Positions 36,838 through 45,471 of a stretch of 64,000 nucleotides of DNA are shown one piece after another (the first letter of the stretch is position 1; the number at the start of each line of letters is the position of its first letter). The stretch is from Acinetobacter sp. C26M (GTDB lineage Bacteria; Pseudomonadota; Gammaproteobacteria; Pseudomonadales; Moraxellaceae), in contig NZ_CP098478.1 of the NCBI RefSeq assembly GCF_023702675.1, positions 1,116,001 to 1,180,000 of the forward strand, given 5' to 3'. The position numbers and the translations under genes are program-made. The notes under the pieces are model-generated. The model made no database searches. It saw only the letters and a program-made list of their open reading frames with translations, and was not told where the DNA came from.

Positions 36838-36957
36838 AAAGCATTAAAGATGGGATAGATTGTTCTTGGGTTTGATCTATCTCATACAGCGAATATCATG
36901 CTCATACATCGACGAGATCATCTTGTTTCCATCACAATAATAAAAAGGAGATTAATC

Positions 36958-38325
36958 ATGTTGCCTCAATTGAAGTGCTCCATATTGGGAAGCAGTATTG
37001 TGTTCATTCTTTCTGGCTGTACAGCATCATCTCAATATCCCATTTCAGCAAGTTATGGCTCTAAACCACTATTGCCCAAACCTCAATCCAGTTTCGTGCC
37101 TACCGTCAATATTGCCCCAGCTAAAGGTTGGCCGCAAGGTATGATGCCGACGCCCGCGGACGGTTTAAAAGTTCAGCCTTTTGCCCAAGGGCTAGATCAT
37201 CCAAGATGGCTGTATGTATTACCAAATGGTGATGTGTTGGTGGCTGAAACCGATGCACCGCCTAAGCCTGATGACAGTAAAGGAATTCGCGGAAAAATTG
37301 CAAAAATGGTGATGCAACGTGCTGGAGCATCTTTTCCTAGTGCCAATCGAATACGTTTACTTCGTGATACCAATGGTGATGGGATTGCCGATAAAAATAC
37401 GGTTTTTCTGGAAAATTTAAACTCGCCCTTTGGTATGACTTTGGTGGGAAATACACTTTATGTAGCCAATACCGATGCCTTGATGCGTTTTCCTTATCAG
37501 GATGGTGCGACAAAAATTACGGCGCAGGGAACGAAAGTTTTGGATCTACCCGCAGGAAAACTCAATCATCATTGGACGAAGAATGTGATTGCAAACCCGG
37601 CAGGGACGAAACTGTATATCTCGGTTGGGTCGAATAGTAATGTGGCTGAGAATGGACTAGACAAGGAGGTTGGTCGAGCGCAGATTTTAGAGTTTGATAT
37701 TGCCACTGGTAAAGCAAGATCTTTTGCTACAGGACTAAGAAACCCGAATGGCATGGGCTGGCAACCGCAGGGTGGCCAGCTTTGGACTGTGGTGAATGAG
37801 CGTGATGAATTGGGTAATGATTTAGTGCCTGACTATATGACCTCAGTTAAAGATGGCGGCTTTTATGGTTGGCCTTATAGCTACTATGGACAGCATGTCG
37901 ATACACGGGTAAAACCACAAAATCCAGAGATGGTGGCTCGTGCACGTAAACCTGATTATGCTTTGGGAAATCATACTGCATCTTTAGGATTGGCCTTTTA
38001 TGCGACGGAATTAATGCCACAGTATCGCGGAGGTGCTTTTATTGGTCAGCATGGCTCATGGAATCGTAAACCACATAGTGGTTATAAAGTGATTTTTGTA
38101 CCGTTTAGAAGTGGTCAACCGTATGGAGAACCGCAAGATGTATTGACAGGTTTCCTCAATGATAAAGGGCAAGCCTATGGGCGGCCTGTTGGAGTAGCAA
38201 TTGATTTTTCAGGTGCATTATTGGTGGCTGATGATGTGGGTGATGTGATTTGGCGAGTCTCACCAATTGCACAAACTACGTATGAAAGTCCGATGAAGGA
38301 ACTTAGAAACGGTCATTTAAAGTAG
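36958..38325 (+). CDS. Lipoprotein glucose/sorbosone dehydrogenase-like beta-propeller (PQQ-type)
   Basis: A 455-residue protein exported as a lipoprotein: [21 protein letters not shown] with lipobox LSGC. The body is a six-bladed propeller of the GSDH family ([51 protein letters not shown] [32 protein letters not shown]). Family members bind PQQ and oxidise aldoses or sorbosone in the periplasm; substrate is not determinable. The ATG at 36958 follows AAAGGAGATT. It stands alone between the LysR gene and a terminator 165 bp downstream. Confidence 0.85.
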   Translation: MLPQLKCSILGSSIVFILSGCTASSQYPISASYGSKPLLPKPQSSFVPTVNIAPAKGWPQGMMPTPADGLKVQPFAQGLDHPRWLYVLPNGDVLVAETDAPPKPDDSKGIRGKIAKMVMQRAGASFPSANRIRLLRDTNGDGIADKNTVFLENLNSPFGMTLVGNTLYVANTDALMRFPYQDGATKITAQGTKVLDLPAGKLNHHWTKNVIANPAGTKLYISVGSNSNVAENGLDKEVGRAQILEFDIATGKARSFATGLRNPNGMGWQPQGGQLWTVVNERDELGNDLVPDYMTSVKDGGFYGWPYSYYGQHVDTRVKPQNPEMVARARKPDYALGNHTASLGLAFYATELMPQYRGGAFIGQHGSWNRKPHSGYKVIFVPFRSGQPYGEPQDVLTGFLNDKGQAYGRPVGVAIDFSGALLVADDVGDVIWRVSPIAQTTYESPMKELRNGHLK

Positions 38326-38678
38326 TAAATACTTGAGCAATATATTTTGTACTTTAAGTTGAGTAAGCGATAGTCCGACCTTGGATAGACTATTATGTAT
38401 TGTTTTTGTGATTAAGTATGCATTTTTATGGTTTAGTGTGATATAAAATGCGTATTCGCGATAAGCTTCTCTGTGGAATGTCTATATCGTAATCTCATTC
38501 TCTTCCCCAAGAGTTTGAGATTTTTTTTATTTGATAAATACAGATTGACTATATTTAGGTGTGAAATAAACCTGATAAAACTGTTGATAGGTCTTAATGG
38601 ACAGGGATTTGATCTAGAAGGATTTGAAGAACTGATTTAGAAAATCTGTCCTCCAATTGGTTTGAAATAAAAGAAGCC
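38326..38678. other. 353-bp intergenic region between convergent genes
   Basis: Apart from the hairpin at 38491 (listed separately) I see no gene. A TATAAA-like element at 38442 followed about 85 bp later by a strong terminator would fit a short transcript, but no -35 element at the right distance supports this. Confidence 0.4.
38491..38530 (+). terminator. Intrinsic terminator
   Basis: AATCTCA (38491-38497) pairs with TGAGATT, with an inner CTCTT-cccc-AAGAG stem, followed by a run of eight T. It is 165 bp after the sugar-dehydrogenase-like gene and may end that transcript or a small RNA. Confidence 0.75.
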
Positions 38679-39038
38679 CTATTTCTTTTGTTTAAAACGA
38701 TATTTGCACTTTAAGCAACGGTAATCCTGAAAAATATTCTTATCGACCATGATACCTGCTTTTTTCCCAAAAATATTACCAATGACTCCACCTGTAACAC
38801 CTGCACTGATTGCACCGACAAAAGTGCCTACCGTACCACCGACAATTACACCAAGAGGTCCAGCTACAGTACCAATTGCTGCACCGATGGATGCACCACC
38901 TGCAGCACCACCGACTGTACCTGCAGTCGTACCAGCGGCCGTCAGTAATACACCGCCCGTAGTTCTCAATAATTTGTCATGATTACGTGTTTCAATTTCT
39001 GTTGAACCACATTTAGGGCATTCGATAGGTTTTTCCAT
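38679..39038 (-). CDS. Small zinc-ribbon/glycine-zipper protein
   Basis: A 119-residue protein with an unusual plan. An N-terminal CPKCGS half-knuckle (residues about 8-11) and a C-terminal CLKCKYRF half flank a glycine-zipper core of about 70 residues (GTVGGAAGGASIGAAIGTVA, GGTVGTFVGAISAGVTGGVIG). The two Cys pairs could come together to bind zinc while the zipper inserts in or packs on a membrane. No signal peptide. I do not recognise a named family or function. It stands alone, minus strand. Confidence 0.7.
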   Translation of the reverse strand: MEKPIECPKCGSTEIETRNHDKLLRTTGGVLLTAAGTTAGTVGGAAGGASIGAAIGTVAGPLGVIVGGTVGTFVGAISAGVTGGVIGNIFGKKAGIMVDKNIFQDYRCLKCKYRFKQKK

Positions 39039-39424
39039 AAAACGATTTATCCTGTCTTTCTTTATTGAGTCACCCAGTTGACTGTGCTCAAGTGGAACTG
39101 CGAGCCAAGGTCATACTTTGGAAGCCGTGATGTTTTCGAGTCGATAAAACAGAGACATCACTTTTTCAGTTTTGATTTTAGCGGAACAAGGGCATAAGTA
39201 TTTATAGTTCATGTAAATTATCTTTGCGTATATCCGTCTACATTTTGTAGAAGTGAAATATTTTAATAGGTCTAAGTAAGGGAGCGGTAAATGTGCGATA
39301 CAGAGAAGAGATATTGAATTGAAATTTTCGAGATAAAAAAGAAGGATCGTTGCTGAATGAGGAGATTCAAATAAACAATAAAGCTCCTGTTACTACAAGA
39401 GCTTTAATGTGGCTTACTCAAGCT
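39039..39424. other. 386-bp intergenic region
   Basis: Holds the upstream region of the glycine-zipper gene and, at its right end, a hairpin that can terminate the minus-strand NTF2-like gene: TAAAGCTC (39379-39386) with GAGCTTTA (39399-39406). No gene or other clear site is visible in the rest. Confidence 0.5.
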
Positions 39425-39829
39425 TTAGGGTAAAAAAGTTTCTTGTAGATAACTCCACAACATTTTGCCATCGATCTCTTCAATCAGCGCACAAGAGCGA
39501 CGAATCAGCACGCCAGACACTTTGGTATGTTTTTCCGTATAGGTCAAAACAATCGCATCAGGCTTTTGCATCAAGATTTGCTCATCATAAATTTCGATCT
39601 GAATATCTGGCATTTTGCCCTGATTATTGGCAAATAGACCTTTCACTTGTTCGAGTGAAATACGTTTTCCAGCCGCACCAACCATTTCAAAATGATCTGC
39701 AAAATAATCAATCAGTAGGGCAAGGTCTTGTTCTGCTTGTTTGCCGCTAAAAATTTTCTCAATCAGGACGTGCATGCTATGGATGCTTTCGATTGCTTGT
39801 TCTTTGATAAGTGCCATATCCTTTTCCAT
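39425..39829 (-). CDS. SnoaL/NTF2-like fold protein of unknown function
   Basis: A 134-residue cytoplasmic protein with the NTF2-like pattern: helix (LIEKIFSGKQAEQDLALLIDYFADHFEMVGAAG in part), then strands with IQIEIYDEQILMQKPDAIVLTY and CALIEEIDGKMLWSYLQETF. Such folds serve as polyketide cyclases, hydratases or stress proteins; nothing here points to one activity. Start is uncertain: ATG 39829 has no ribosome site, and an ATG four codons in (39817) is equally possible. Monocistronic, divergent from the MFS gene. Confidence 0.65.
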   Translation of the reverse strand: MEKDMALIKEQAIESIHSMHVLIEKIFSGKQAEQDLALLIDYFADHFEMVGAAGKRISLEQVKGLFANNQGKMPDIQIEIYDEQILMQKPDAIVLTYTEKHTKVSGVLIRRSCALIEEIDGKMLWSYLQETFLP

Positions 39830-40183
39830 TGAAAACTAATTATCTCGCTTTATTTTAAAACAAAAATAAATGTAAAATTCAATATAATTTTAAAATAAAT
39901 CTATTGTTAGATTATCCATCTTATCGGATGTTAGTATAAAAATATTATTTTTATCATATATTTAAATCAATATTTTTATTTTTTAAAATTGCAAAACAGC
40001 TAAGATGGTAAAAAAGGTATAACTATATACCTTAAATATTATGGAAAATTCCATGTAAAAATAATAATTATATATAAGGATTATTTTCCTTATTGGAGAC
40101 AGAGCAGAAAAGGAAATGGATTCTGATCGTGCTGTCTCCAATAAGAAGACGCATTAGAAAAAAGACATGGACAAGGAAGCAAA
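39830..40183. promoter_or_regulatory. 354-bp AT-rich leader region with several inverted repeats
   Basis: Upstream of the MFS gene lie three dyads: AAGGTATA-acta-TATACCTT (40014-40033), ATGGAA-aa-TTCCAT (about 40041-40054), and a 14-bp perfect pair CTTATTGGAGACAG (40089-40102) with CTGTCTCCAATAAG (40132-40145) enclosing 29 nt. The last would fold in the mRNA leader about 40 nt before the ATG but has no T tract. They could be regulator sites or a leader structure; none matches a class I know. Confidence 0.55.
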
Positions 40184-41527
40184 ATGGATACGCAATCTAC
40201 TGAGCCGAAACAAGCTCAATCAAATCTCTATGCATGGTATGTGGTATTACTGTGCATGTTGGCTTATATCTTCTCATTTATTGATCGGCAAATACTGGCG
40301 CTGATGATCGAACCGATTAAAGCAGATCTTGGGCTTTCCGATACGCAGTTTAGTTTATTGCATGGTTTAGCCTTTTCACTGTTTTACGCCTTTATGGGAT
40401 TACCGCTAGCCTATCTAGCAGATCGTTTTTCCCGACCAAAAATTATTGCTATCGGGGTGGTATTTTGGAGTATTGCAACCGCATTTTGTGGGCTAAGTAA
40501 AAACTTTCTCCAACTATTCTTGAGCCGAATGGGCGTTGGCGTCGGTGAGGCAGCTTTATCTCCAGCTGCCTATTCAATGTTTAGTGATATGTTTAGCAAG
40601 GATAAGCTTGGACGTGCGGTCGCAGTTTATTCAATTGGTTCTTTTGTCGGTGGTGGGATCGCTTTTCTGGTCGGTGGCTATGTGATTGGTTTGCTCAAAA
40701 ATATGGATACCATCATGGTTCCTGTTTTTGGTGCACTTAAGGCATGGCAAGCGGCATTTATTATTGTCGGGCTACCTGGTGTCTTTATTGGTCTATTAGT
40801 TTTACTCACCGTGAGAGAACCTCAGCGTAAAGGTCAGCGCCTAAATGCACAGGGGCAAGTAGAAAAAACCAGTATGAAGGATGCATTCAAGTTTATTAAA
40901 AAGCATGGTCGTACCTTCAAATGTCACTATTTAGGTTTTACTTTTTATGCGATGGCTTTGTATTGCTTGATCAGTTGGTCGCCTGCATTCTATATGCGCA
41001 AGTTTGGTCTGACTCCAACTGAAGCGGGCTATATGCTGGGTAGTGTGTTATTGGTGGCGAATATTCTAGGCGTATTTTGTGCGGGTTGGCTGAATGACTG
41101 GTTTATTCAAAAAGGTCGTAAGGATGCGCCGATGATTACTGGGGTGATTGGTATCGTGGGTTTAATTATTCCGATGATGATTTTTACTCAGGTGAATGAG
41201 TTATGGTTATCCGTGGTATTTTTAGTGCCTGCGATGTTCTTTGCTTCATTCCCGATGCCGATTTCAACCACTGCTATGCAAATGCTGGCACCGAACCAGT
41301 TACGCGCACAAATCTCAGCGGTATTTTTATTGATCAGTAATCTGGTTGCGGTCGGGATTGGCACAACATTGGTGGCTTTGATTACCGATAAGGTGTTTGA
41401 AAATCCACTCATGGTCGGGATGTCCCTGTCGATTGTGGGTACGATTTCATGTGTATTGGCCTTTATCTTACTGAAAAAAGGCTGTCAGGCATTTAGTGAC
41501 AGTATGCAGCAGGAACATGGATCTTGA
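40184..41527 (+). CDS. MFS transporter, spinster-like
   Basis: A 447-residue inner-membrane transporter with 12 hydrophobic segments. SFIDRQILALMIEPIKADLGLSDTQ and the loop 2-3 motif GLPLAYLADRFSRPK are typical of the spinster-type MFS subgroup; RMGVGVGEAALSPAAYSMFSDMF is the corresponding helix-5 region. Substrate is unknown. It is the first gene of a group with an AraC regulator and two NAD-dependent dehydrogenase-like proteins, immediately before the iac cluster, so uptake of an organic acid used by those enzymes is a reasonable guess. Confidence 0.88.
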   Translation: MDTQSTEPKQAQSNLYAWYVVLLCMLAYIFSFIDRQILALMIEPIKADLGLSDTQFSLLHGLAFSLFYAFMGLPLAYLADRFSRPKIIAIGVVFWSIATAFCGLSKNFLQLFLSRMGVGVGEAALSPAAYSMFSDMFSKDKLGRAVAVYSIGSFVGGGIAFLVGGYVIGLLKNMDTIMVPVFGALKAWQAAFIIVGLPGVFIGLLVLLTVREPQRKGQRLNAQGQVEKTSMKDAFKFIKKHGRTFKCHYLGFTFYAMALYCLISWSPAFYMRKFGLTPTEAGYMLGSVLLVANILGVFCAGWLNDWFIQKGRKDAPMITGVIGIVGLIIPMMIFTQVNELWLSVVFLVPAMFFASFPMPISTTAMQMLAPNQLRAQISAVFLLISNLVAVGIGTTLVALITDKVFENPLMVGMSLSIVGTISCVLAFILLKKGCQAFSDSMQQEHGS

Positions 41528-41616
41528 TTTGATATTGCACTGAGGATGTCGCAGGCTCATTCTTTGTAATGGGCGTTATGCTTTGCCAGTGAAATCTTTA
41601 GCAAGGGAGTGAAGTG

Positions 41617-42609
41617 ATGCAATCATCTTTTAAGCTGGAGCATCTGCGTTATCTGGATGAATTTTTATTATTTAAATCTAATGATTATCAAACCATTAAA
41701 GACCAAATCAGTCATTACCTATGTCCGCATCGTTTTGATGTCGAAGTACGAGAACCTCTAAATACGCGTTTGAATGGCTTTAGCTTTGGTAATGGCGCGC
41801 TGTACGATCTGAAATATAGTGTACCAGCCATGATTAGTATTGAAGATAGTGCTGACTTTTATTTATTTAGAATCACGCTAGAAGGGCAATGCACAGTGGG
41901 GTTGGACGGTCAGCAGATTCTACAGTCAGAAGGAGTCATGTCGGTCACCCATCCGCATACGCGACAACAGATCATCACCAATCAGCATTGTCGTAATATT
42001 ATTTTAAAACTGGCGCAACAGGATATCGAAACCCAATTATTCAACATGTTAGGCTGTCGTAGTCAGGAACCATTGCGCTTTCATTCCTCATTATCCTGTA
42101 GTTTAGAAGGGATCGATGCGATCATTGAAACACTGAATTATCTGTGTCATGCCTATTATAATATTCGCAACTGGAGCTTTATTTCAGCCAGTTTTTGCCA
42201 GTATTTGATTGAGCTAATTTTGCTTAAAATCCCGAATAATTATACCGAACGTTTGAATACCCAACGGCAACAATTGCTGCCAAGCTATATTAAAAGAGCT
42301 CAACAATATATTCAGGAACATGTACAACAAGCAATTTCATTAGCTGATTTAAGCCAGTATTGCGATGTGTCGATACGCACCTTGCAAAAAGGTTTTAGTC
42401 AGTATTTACAGCAAAGCCCTGTGGAATATATGCGTGAGCAACGCTTGGAACGGGTACATTTGGCTTTGCTGCATGCACAGACAGATGAAACCATCACCGA
42501 TATTCTACTGGATCATGGCATCCAGAGTTTTGGGCATTTTTCCAGCCTATATAAAAAACGTTATGGCTGCTTGCCTTCGCATACTTTAAAAAAGATGCTG
42601 TGCCAGTGA
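41617..42609 (+). CDS. AraC-family transcriptional regulator
   Basis: A 330-residue regulator. An N-terminal AraC-binding-like cupin domain (FEVREPLNTRLNGFSFGN-like region, DFYLFRITLEGQCTVGLDGQ) is followed by the two helix-turn-helix motifs at the C-terminus (ISLADLSQYCDVSIRTLQKGF and ITDILLDHGIQSFGHFSSLYKKRYG). GTG at 41614 is possible, but ATG at 41617 has GGGAG 7 nt upstream. It lies between the MFS gene and the dehydrogenase pair, which it probably controls. Confidence 0.87.
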   Translation: MQSSFKLEHLRYLDEFLLFKSNDYQTIKDQISHYLCPHRFDVEVREPLNTRLNGFSFGNGALYDLKYSVPAMISIEDSADFYLFRITLEGQCTVGLDGQQILQSEGVMSVTHPHTRQQIITNQHCRNIILKLAQQDIETQLFNMLGCRSQEPLRFHSSLSCSLEGIDAIIETLNYLCHAYYNIRNWSFISASFCQYLIELILLKIPNNYTERLNTQRQQLLPSYIKRAQQYIQEHVQQAISLADLSQYCDVSIRTLQKGFSQYLQQSPVEYMREQRLERVHLALLHAQTDETITDILLDHGIQSFGHFSSLYKKRYGCLPSHTLKKMLCQ

Positions 42610-42710
42610 GTCAAATGCGTGCGTAAATGGAATAACGGTTGCGTATTTGGATAAGCCACAGGTCGTGCTCTCTTTTATGCTGAATTGAAAATCAATCAGC
42701 AGGAAAGCAC

Positions 42711-43817
42711 ATGAAAATTACAGTACTCGGTGGCGGGCATGGATGTTATGCAGCAGCAGCGGAAATAGCAGAAAAAGGCCACGAGGTGGTGTTATGGCGC
42801 CGTGATCGAGAAGCCTTACAGCAGCTTGCCGCAACGGGTGAGCTTAAAATCAAAGATTATCGAGGTGATCGCAGTGTCACTGTTGGTTTTTTGGATTCGC
42901 AGATCAACCTATCTGATCATTTAGAACAAGCCATTCAGCATGCCCAGTTGATTATTATTCCTTTACCTGCAACGACACATCAGGATTTGGCTCAGCAGGC
43001 AGCGCCTTTCTTTCAAGCGGGTCAGGTGGTGTATTTACCGCCTGCAACCTTTGGTAGTTTTATTTTTGCCAACGCCATGCGCGAGGCGGGTAACACAGCC
43101 CAAGTGGCTTTTGCCGAAACAGGAACCTTACCGTATTTGGTGCGTAAGCATGGAGTGAATCAGATTGTTGTGAGTGGCTATGCGACCCGTCTACCAACTG
43201 GTGTATTCCCAAGCAGCTTGTCCGAGCATGCATTCCAGATTTTAAAACAGGCGTATCCAAGTGTTGAGCCGATCGAAGACAGCCTCAGTGGTGCCTTAAT
43301 GAATGCAGGACCAATTATTCATCCGCCGTTGATCTTGATGAATGCGGGACCACTAGAACATTTCGAAGCATGGGATATCCATAACGAAGGCACACAACCG
43401 TCGATTCGCCGTGTCACCAACCAGCTAGATGCTGAACGTATGCAGCTTAGGGAAGCACTTGGCTATGCTGCGCCGCATTTCCCGCTGGCAGACCACTACA
43501 ATAAAGACGGTGAGGGGGATGAATGGATGTATGGCCGTGGTGCGCATGGCAAATTAACCGATAGTGGCGACTGGCGTGAGGACATCGATCTTCAGTCTCA
43601 TCGTTACATGTTGGAAGATACGCGTCTGGGGCTGTCCTTTCTGGTGTCCGTAGGGCGTTGGGCAGGTGTCGCGACACCTATAGCGGAAGGATTGCTGAAT
43701 ATTGCTTCTGCGGTGACAGGCAAGGATTTGTATCAGGACGGGCGGACTTTTGAGAATTTGGGGCTTGCCGATAAAAGCAAGGCTGAGTTGCAAGTGACCT
43801 TGCAGCAAGGAGTCTAA
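42711..43817 (+). CDS. Octopine/nopaline dehydrogenase-family NAD(P) oxidoreductase
   Basis: A 368-residue enzyme. The N-terminal Rossmann fold starts ITVLGGGHGCYAAAAEIAEKG, and the C-terminal helical domain has NAGPIIHPPLILMNAGPLEH with the conserved His of opine dehydrogenases. Opine dehydrogenases reductively join or oxidatively split an amino acid and a 2-oxo acid; relatives act on other 2-hydroxy or amino acids. The following gene starts 1 nt after its stop. A catabolic role is suggested by the transporter and regulator upstream; substrate unknown. Confidence 0.82.
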   Translation: MKITVLGGGHGCYAAAAEIAEKGHEVVLWRRDREALQQLAATGELKIKDYRGDRSVTVGFLDSQINLSDHLEQAIQHAQLIIIPLPATTHQDLAQQAAPFFQAGQVVYLPPATFGSFIFANAMREAGNTAQVAFAETGTLPYLVRKHGVNQIVVSGYATRLPTGVFPSSLSEHAFQILKQAYPSVEPIEDSLSGALMNAGPIIHPPLILMNAGPLEHFEAWDIHNEGTQPSIRRVTNQLDAERMQLREALGYAAPHFPLADHYNKDGEGDEWMYGRGAHGKLTDSGDWREDIDLQSHRYMLEDTRLGLSFLVSVGRWAGVATPIAEGLLNIASAVTGKDLYQDGRTFENLGLADKSKAELQVTLQQGV

Positions 43818-43818
43818 T

Positions 43819-44808
43819 ATGACAGCGATTCAACAGGTTGCGGTACTGGGGGCTGGTCGTATGGGTAAGGCCATCGCCATTGCTTTTGCCTATGCGGGAC
43901 TCAAAGTGGCCTTAATTGATGCCAGACAACGCACAGAGGCTGAGTTTGAGCAATATCAGGCTCAAATCCAAACTGACTTAAAACAAGAATTGCAGTTGCT
44001 GGAAAGTATCCAGTTTATTCAATCTGAACATACCGTATTTATTCTGGATCAGATTAAGATTTTAAGTCGTGCGGCTTCAATATCAGTCTTAGCACACTGT
44101 GATCTGGTTATGGAAGGTGTACCCGAGGTCAGGCAAGCCAAAGAAGTTATTTTTACTTGGCTGGATCAATATATTACACCGACGTGTATTGTTGCATCGA
44201 CGACATCGACCTTTTTGGTCACTGATATTGCGCAAATGATTTCTCATCCAGAACGGGTGGTCAATGCGCATTGGTTAAACCCCGCCTACCTGATTCCGCT
44301 GGTTGAGTTAAGTCGTTCTGAGCAAACTTCAGATGAGACTGTAAATACCCTGAAAAGCTTTCTGCATGCGATTGGCAAAGTTCCTGTGGTGTGTCATGCC
44401 AAAGCGGGCTATATCGTGCCACGGATTCAGGCGTTGGCAATGAATGAAGCAGCACGGATGGTAGAAGAAGGTGTGGCTTCCGCAGAAGATATTGATATCG
44501 CGATTCGGACGGGTTTTGGTTTGCGCTTTTCCGTATTGGGCTTGCTGGAATTTATTGATTGGGGCGGTGGTGATATTTTGTATTATGCTTCCCAATATTT
44601 ACAAAAAGAGCTAGGTGAACGCTATCGAACACCTGAAATTATTGCCGAAAATATGCGACAGCAACGTAATGGTCTACGTGAGCAGCAGGGTTTTTATGAT
44701 TATCAGCAGATCGATATTCCAGCTTATAAACAGCAAGTTCTACAGACTTTTTCAGATCGGATTACCGCAAATCAGCTTAAACCGCCATTTAATATTTTAA
44801 ATCCGTAA
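43819..44808 (+). CDS. 3-hydroxyacyl-CoA dehydrogenase-like NAD-dependent enzyme
   Basis: A 329-residue protein with Rossmann motif GAGRMGKAIAIAFAYAGLKV and the HAD-type active-site region MEGVPEVRQAKEVIF and HWLNPAYLIPLVELS, which keeps the catalytic His-x-x-Asn-Pro and Glu. It resembles 3-hydroxybutyryl-CoA or L-carnitine dehydrogenases. Ribosome site AAGGAG lies at the end of the preceding opine-dehydrogenase-like gene, so the two are co-translated. No hydratase or thiolase accompanies them, so the substrate may be a free hydroxy acid. Confidence 0.8.
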   Translation: MTAIQQVAVLGAGRMGKAIAIAFAYAGLKVALIDARQRTEAEFEQYQAQIQTDLKQELQLLESIQFIQSEHTVFILDQIKILSRAASISVLAHCDLVMEGVPEVRQAKEVIFTWLDQYITPTCIVASTTSTFLVTDIAQMISHPERVVNAHWLNPAYLIPLVELSRSEQTSDETVNTLKSFLHAIGKVPVVCHAKAGYIVPRIQALAMNEAARMVEEGVASAEDIDIAIRTGFGLRFSVLGLLEFIDWGGGDILYYASQYLQKELGERYRTPEIIAENMRQQRNGLREQQGFYDYQQIDIPAYKQQVLQTFSDRITANQLKPPFNILNP

Positions 44809-44818
44809 TCCGAATTTT

Positions 44819-44844
44819 AGCCCATCTCCTGACAATGATGGGCT
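44819..44844. terminator. Convergent hairpin terminator
   Basis: AGCCCATC (44819-44826) pairs with GATGGGCT (44837-44844), 10-nt loop, between the convergent dehydrogenase-like gene and iacR. The T tract is weak on both sides. Confidence 0.6.
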
Positions 44845-44856
44845 TATGTTATTGCT

Positions 44857-45369
44857 TTAGCTTGATGGCATGAGGTCAAAGACCTTTTTCAATTGTGCAT
44901 TGAGCTGATGCAGCTCTTCATCATCAAAGGCATTTAAGATGCCAGATAAAGTGACCTGACTAATTTGATTAATTTGCTCAACCAGCTCTTTGCCTTTGTC
45001 TGTGAGTTTAACCATAGAGATACGTTCATCTGACTCCGAAGAGAAGACTTGCACAATATCATCCTCTACCAAGCGATAAACGGCTTTGGTTGCTGTGGTT
45101 AGCTTGAGGGTAGAGAGGTTGGCAATTTCGGTAATACTGGCTTGTTCAAGCGCATTGGTACTTAAAATAATTTTACGACGTGTATTGTCGATACCTAATT
45201 TTTTAATAGATTTTTCAATGAGCTGTGTGTATTTACCATTCACCTGCGAGATCCAGAAAAAAGGATAGCTCTGTAAGCTGCTCGGTTCATTGTTGGGTAG
45301 AAATTGTTCTAAATGAGTAAGCATAGCCAAGTAATAACTTTTATAAAAATGGACATTCTCATTATACAA
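44857..45369 (-). CDS. iacR: MarR-family regulator of indole-acetate catabolism
   Basis: A 170-residue MarR repressor with a winged helix (ASITEIANLSTLKLTTATKAVYRLVEDDIV) and wing residues DERISMVKLTDKGKELVEQ. It is divergent from the iacH start with a 102-bp shared control region. In described iac clusters a MarR-type IacR represses the operon until indole-3-acetate is present; identity here rests on position and family. Confidence 0.82.
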   Translation of the reverse strand: MYNENVHFYKSYYLAMLTHLEQFLPNNEPSSLQSYPFFWISQVNGKYTQLIEKSIKKLGIDNTRRKIILSTNALEQASITEIANLSTLKLTTATKAVYRLVEDDIVQVFSSESDERISMVKLTDKGKELVEQINQISQVTLSGILNAFDDEELHQLNAQLKKVFDLMPSS

Positions 45370-45410
45370 AAATTGAAAACATTTTCTTGCTTCTTAATCA
45401 TGAAAAATAC

Positions 45411-45460
45411 TTGACAATTACATTACTTTTTCCGATATTTGTATTAAGTATAAAAATACA
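45411..45460 (+). promoter_or_regulatory. iacH promoter and candidate IacR operator
   Basis: TTGACA at 45411-45416 is followed after about 17-18 bp by GATATTT as a -10-like element. Just downstream, TGTATT (45440-45445) and AATACA (45455-45460) form an inverted repeat with 9 bp between, suitable for a MarR dimer blocking the promoter. Confidence 0.5.
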
Positions 45461-45471
45461 TGGAAAAGTGA

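Noticed and set aside
35903-36844. Minus-strand open frames of about 120 codons opposite the LysR gene
   Set aside because: Shadows of the LysR coding frame; no independent evidence.
36850-36893. Hairpin after the LysR gene as a terminator
   Set aside because: The stem is short with a large loop and no T tract follows.
38749-38982. Plus-strand open frame rich in Pro, Ala and Thr
   Set aside because: It is the complement of the glycine-zipper gene; low-complexity Gly codons read as Pro/Thr/Ala on the other strand.
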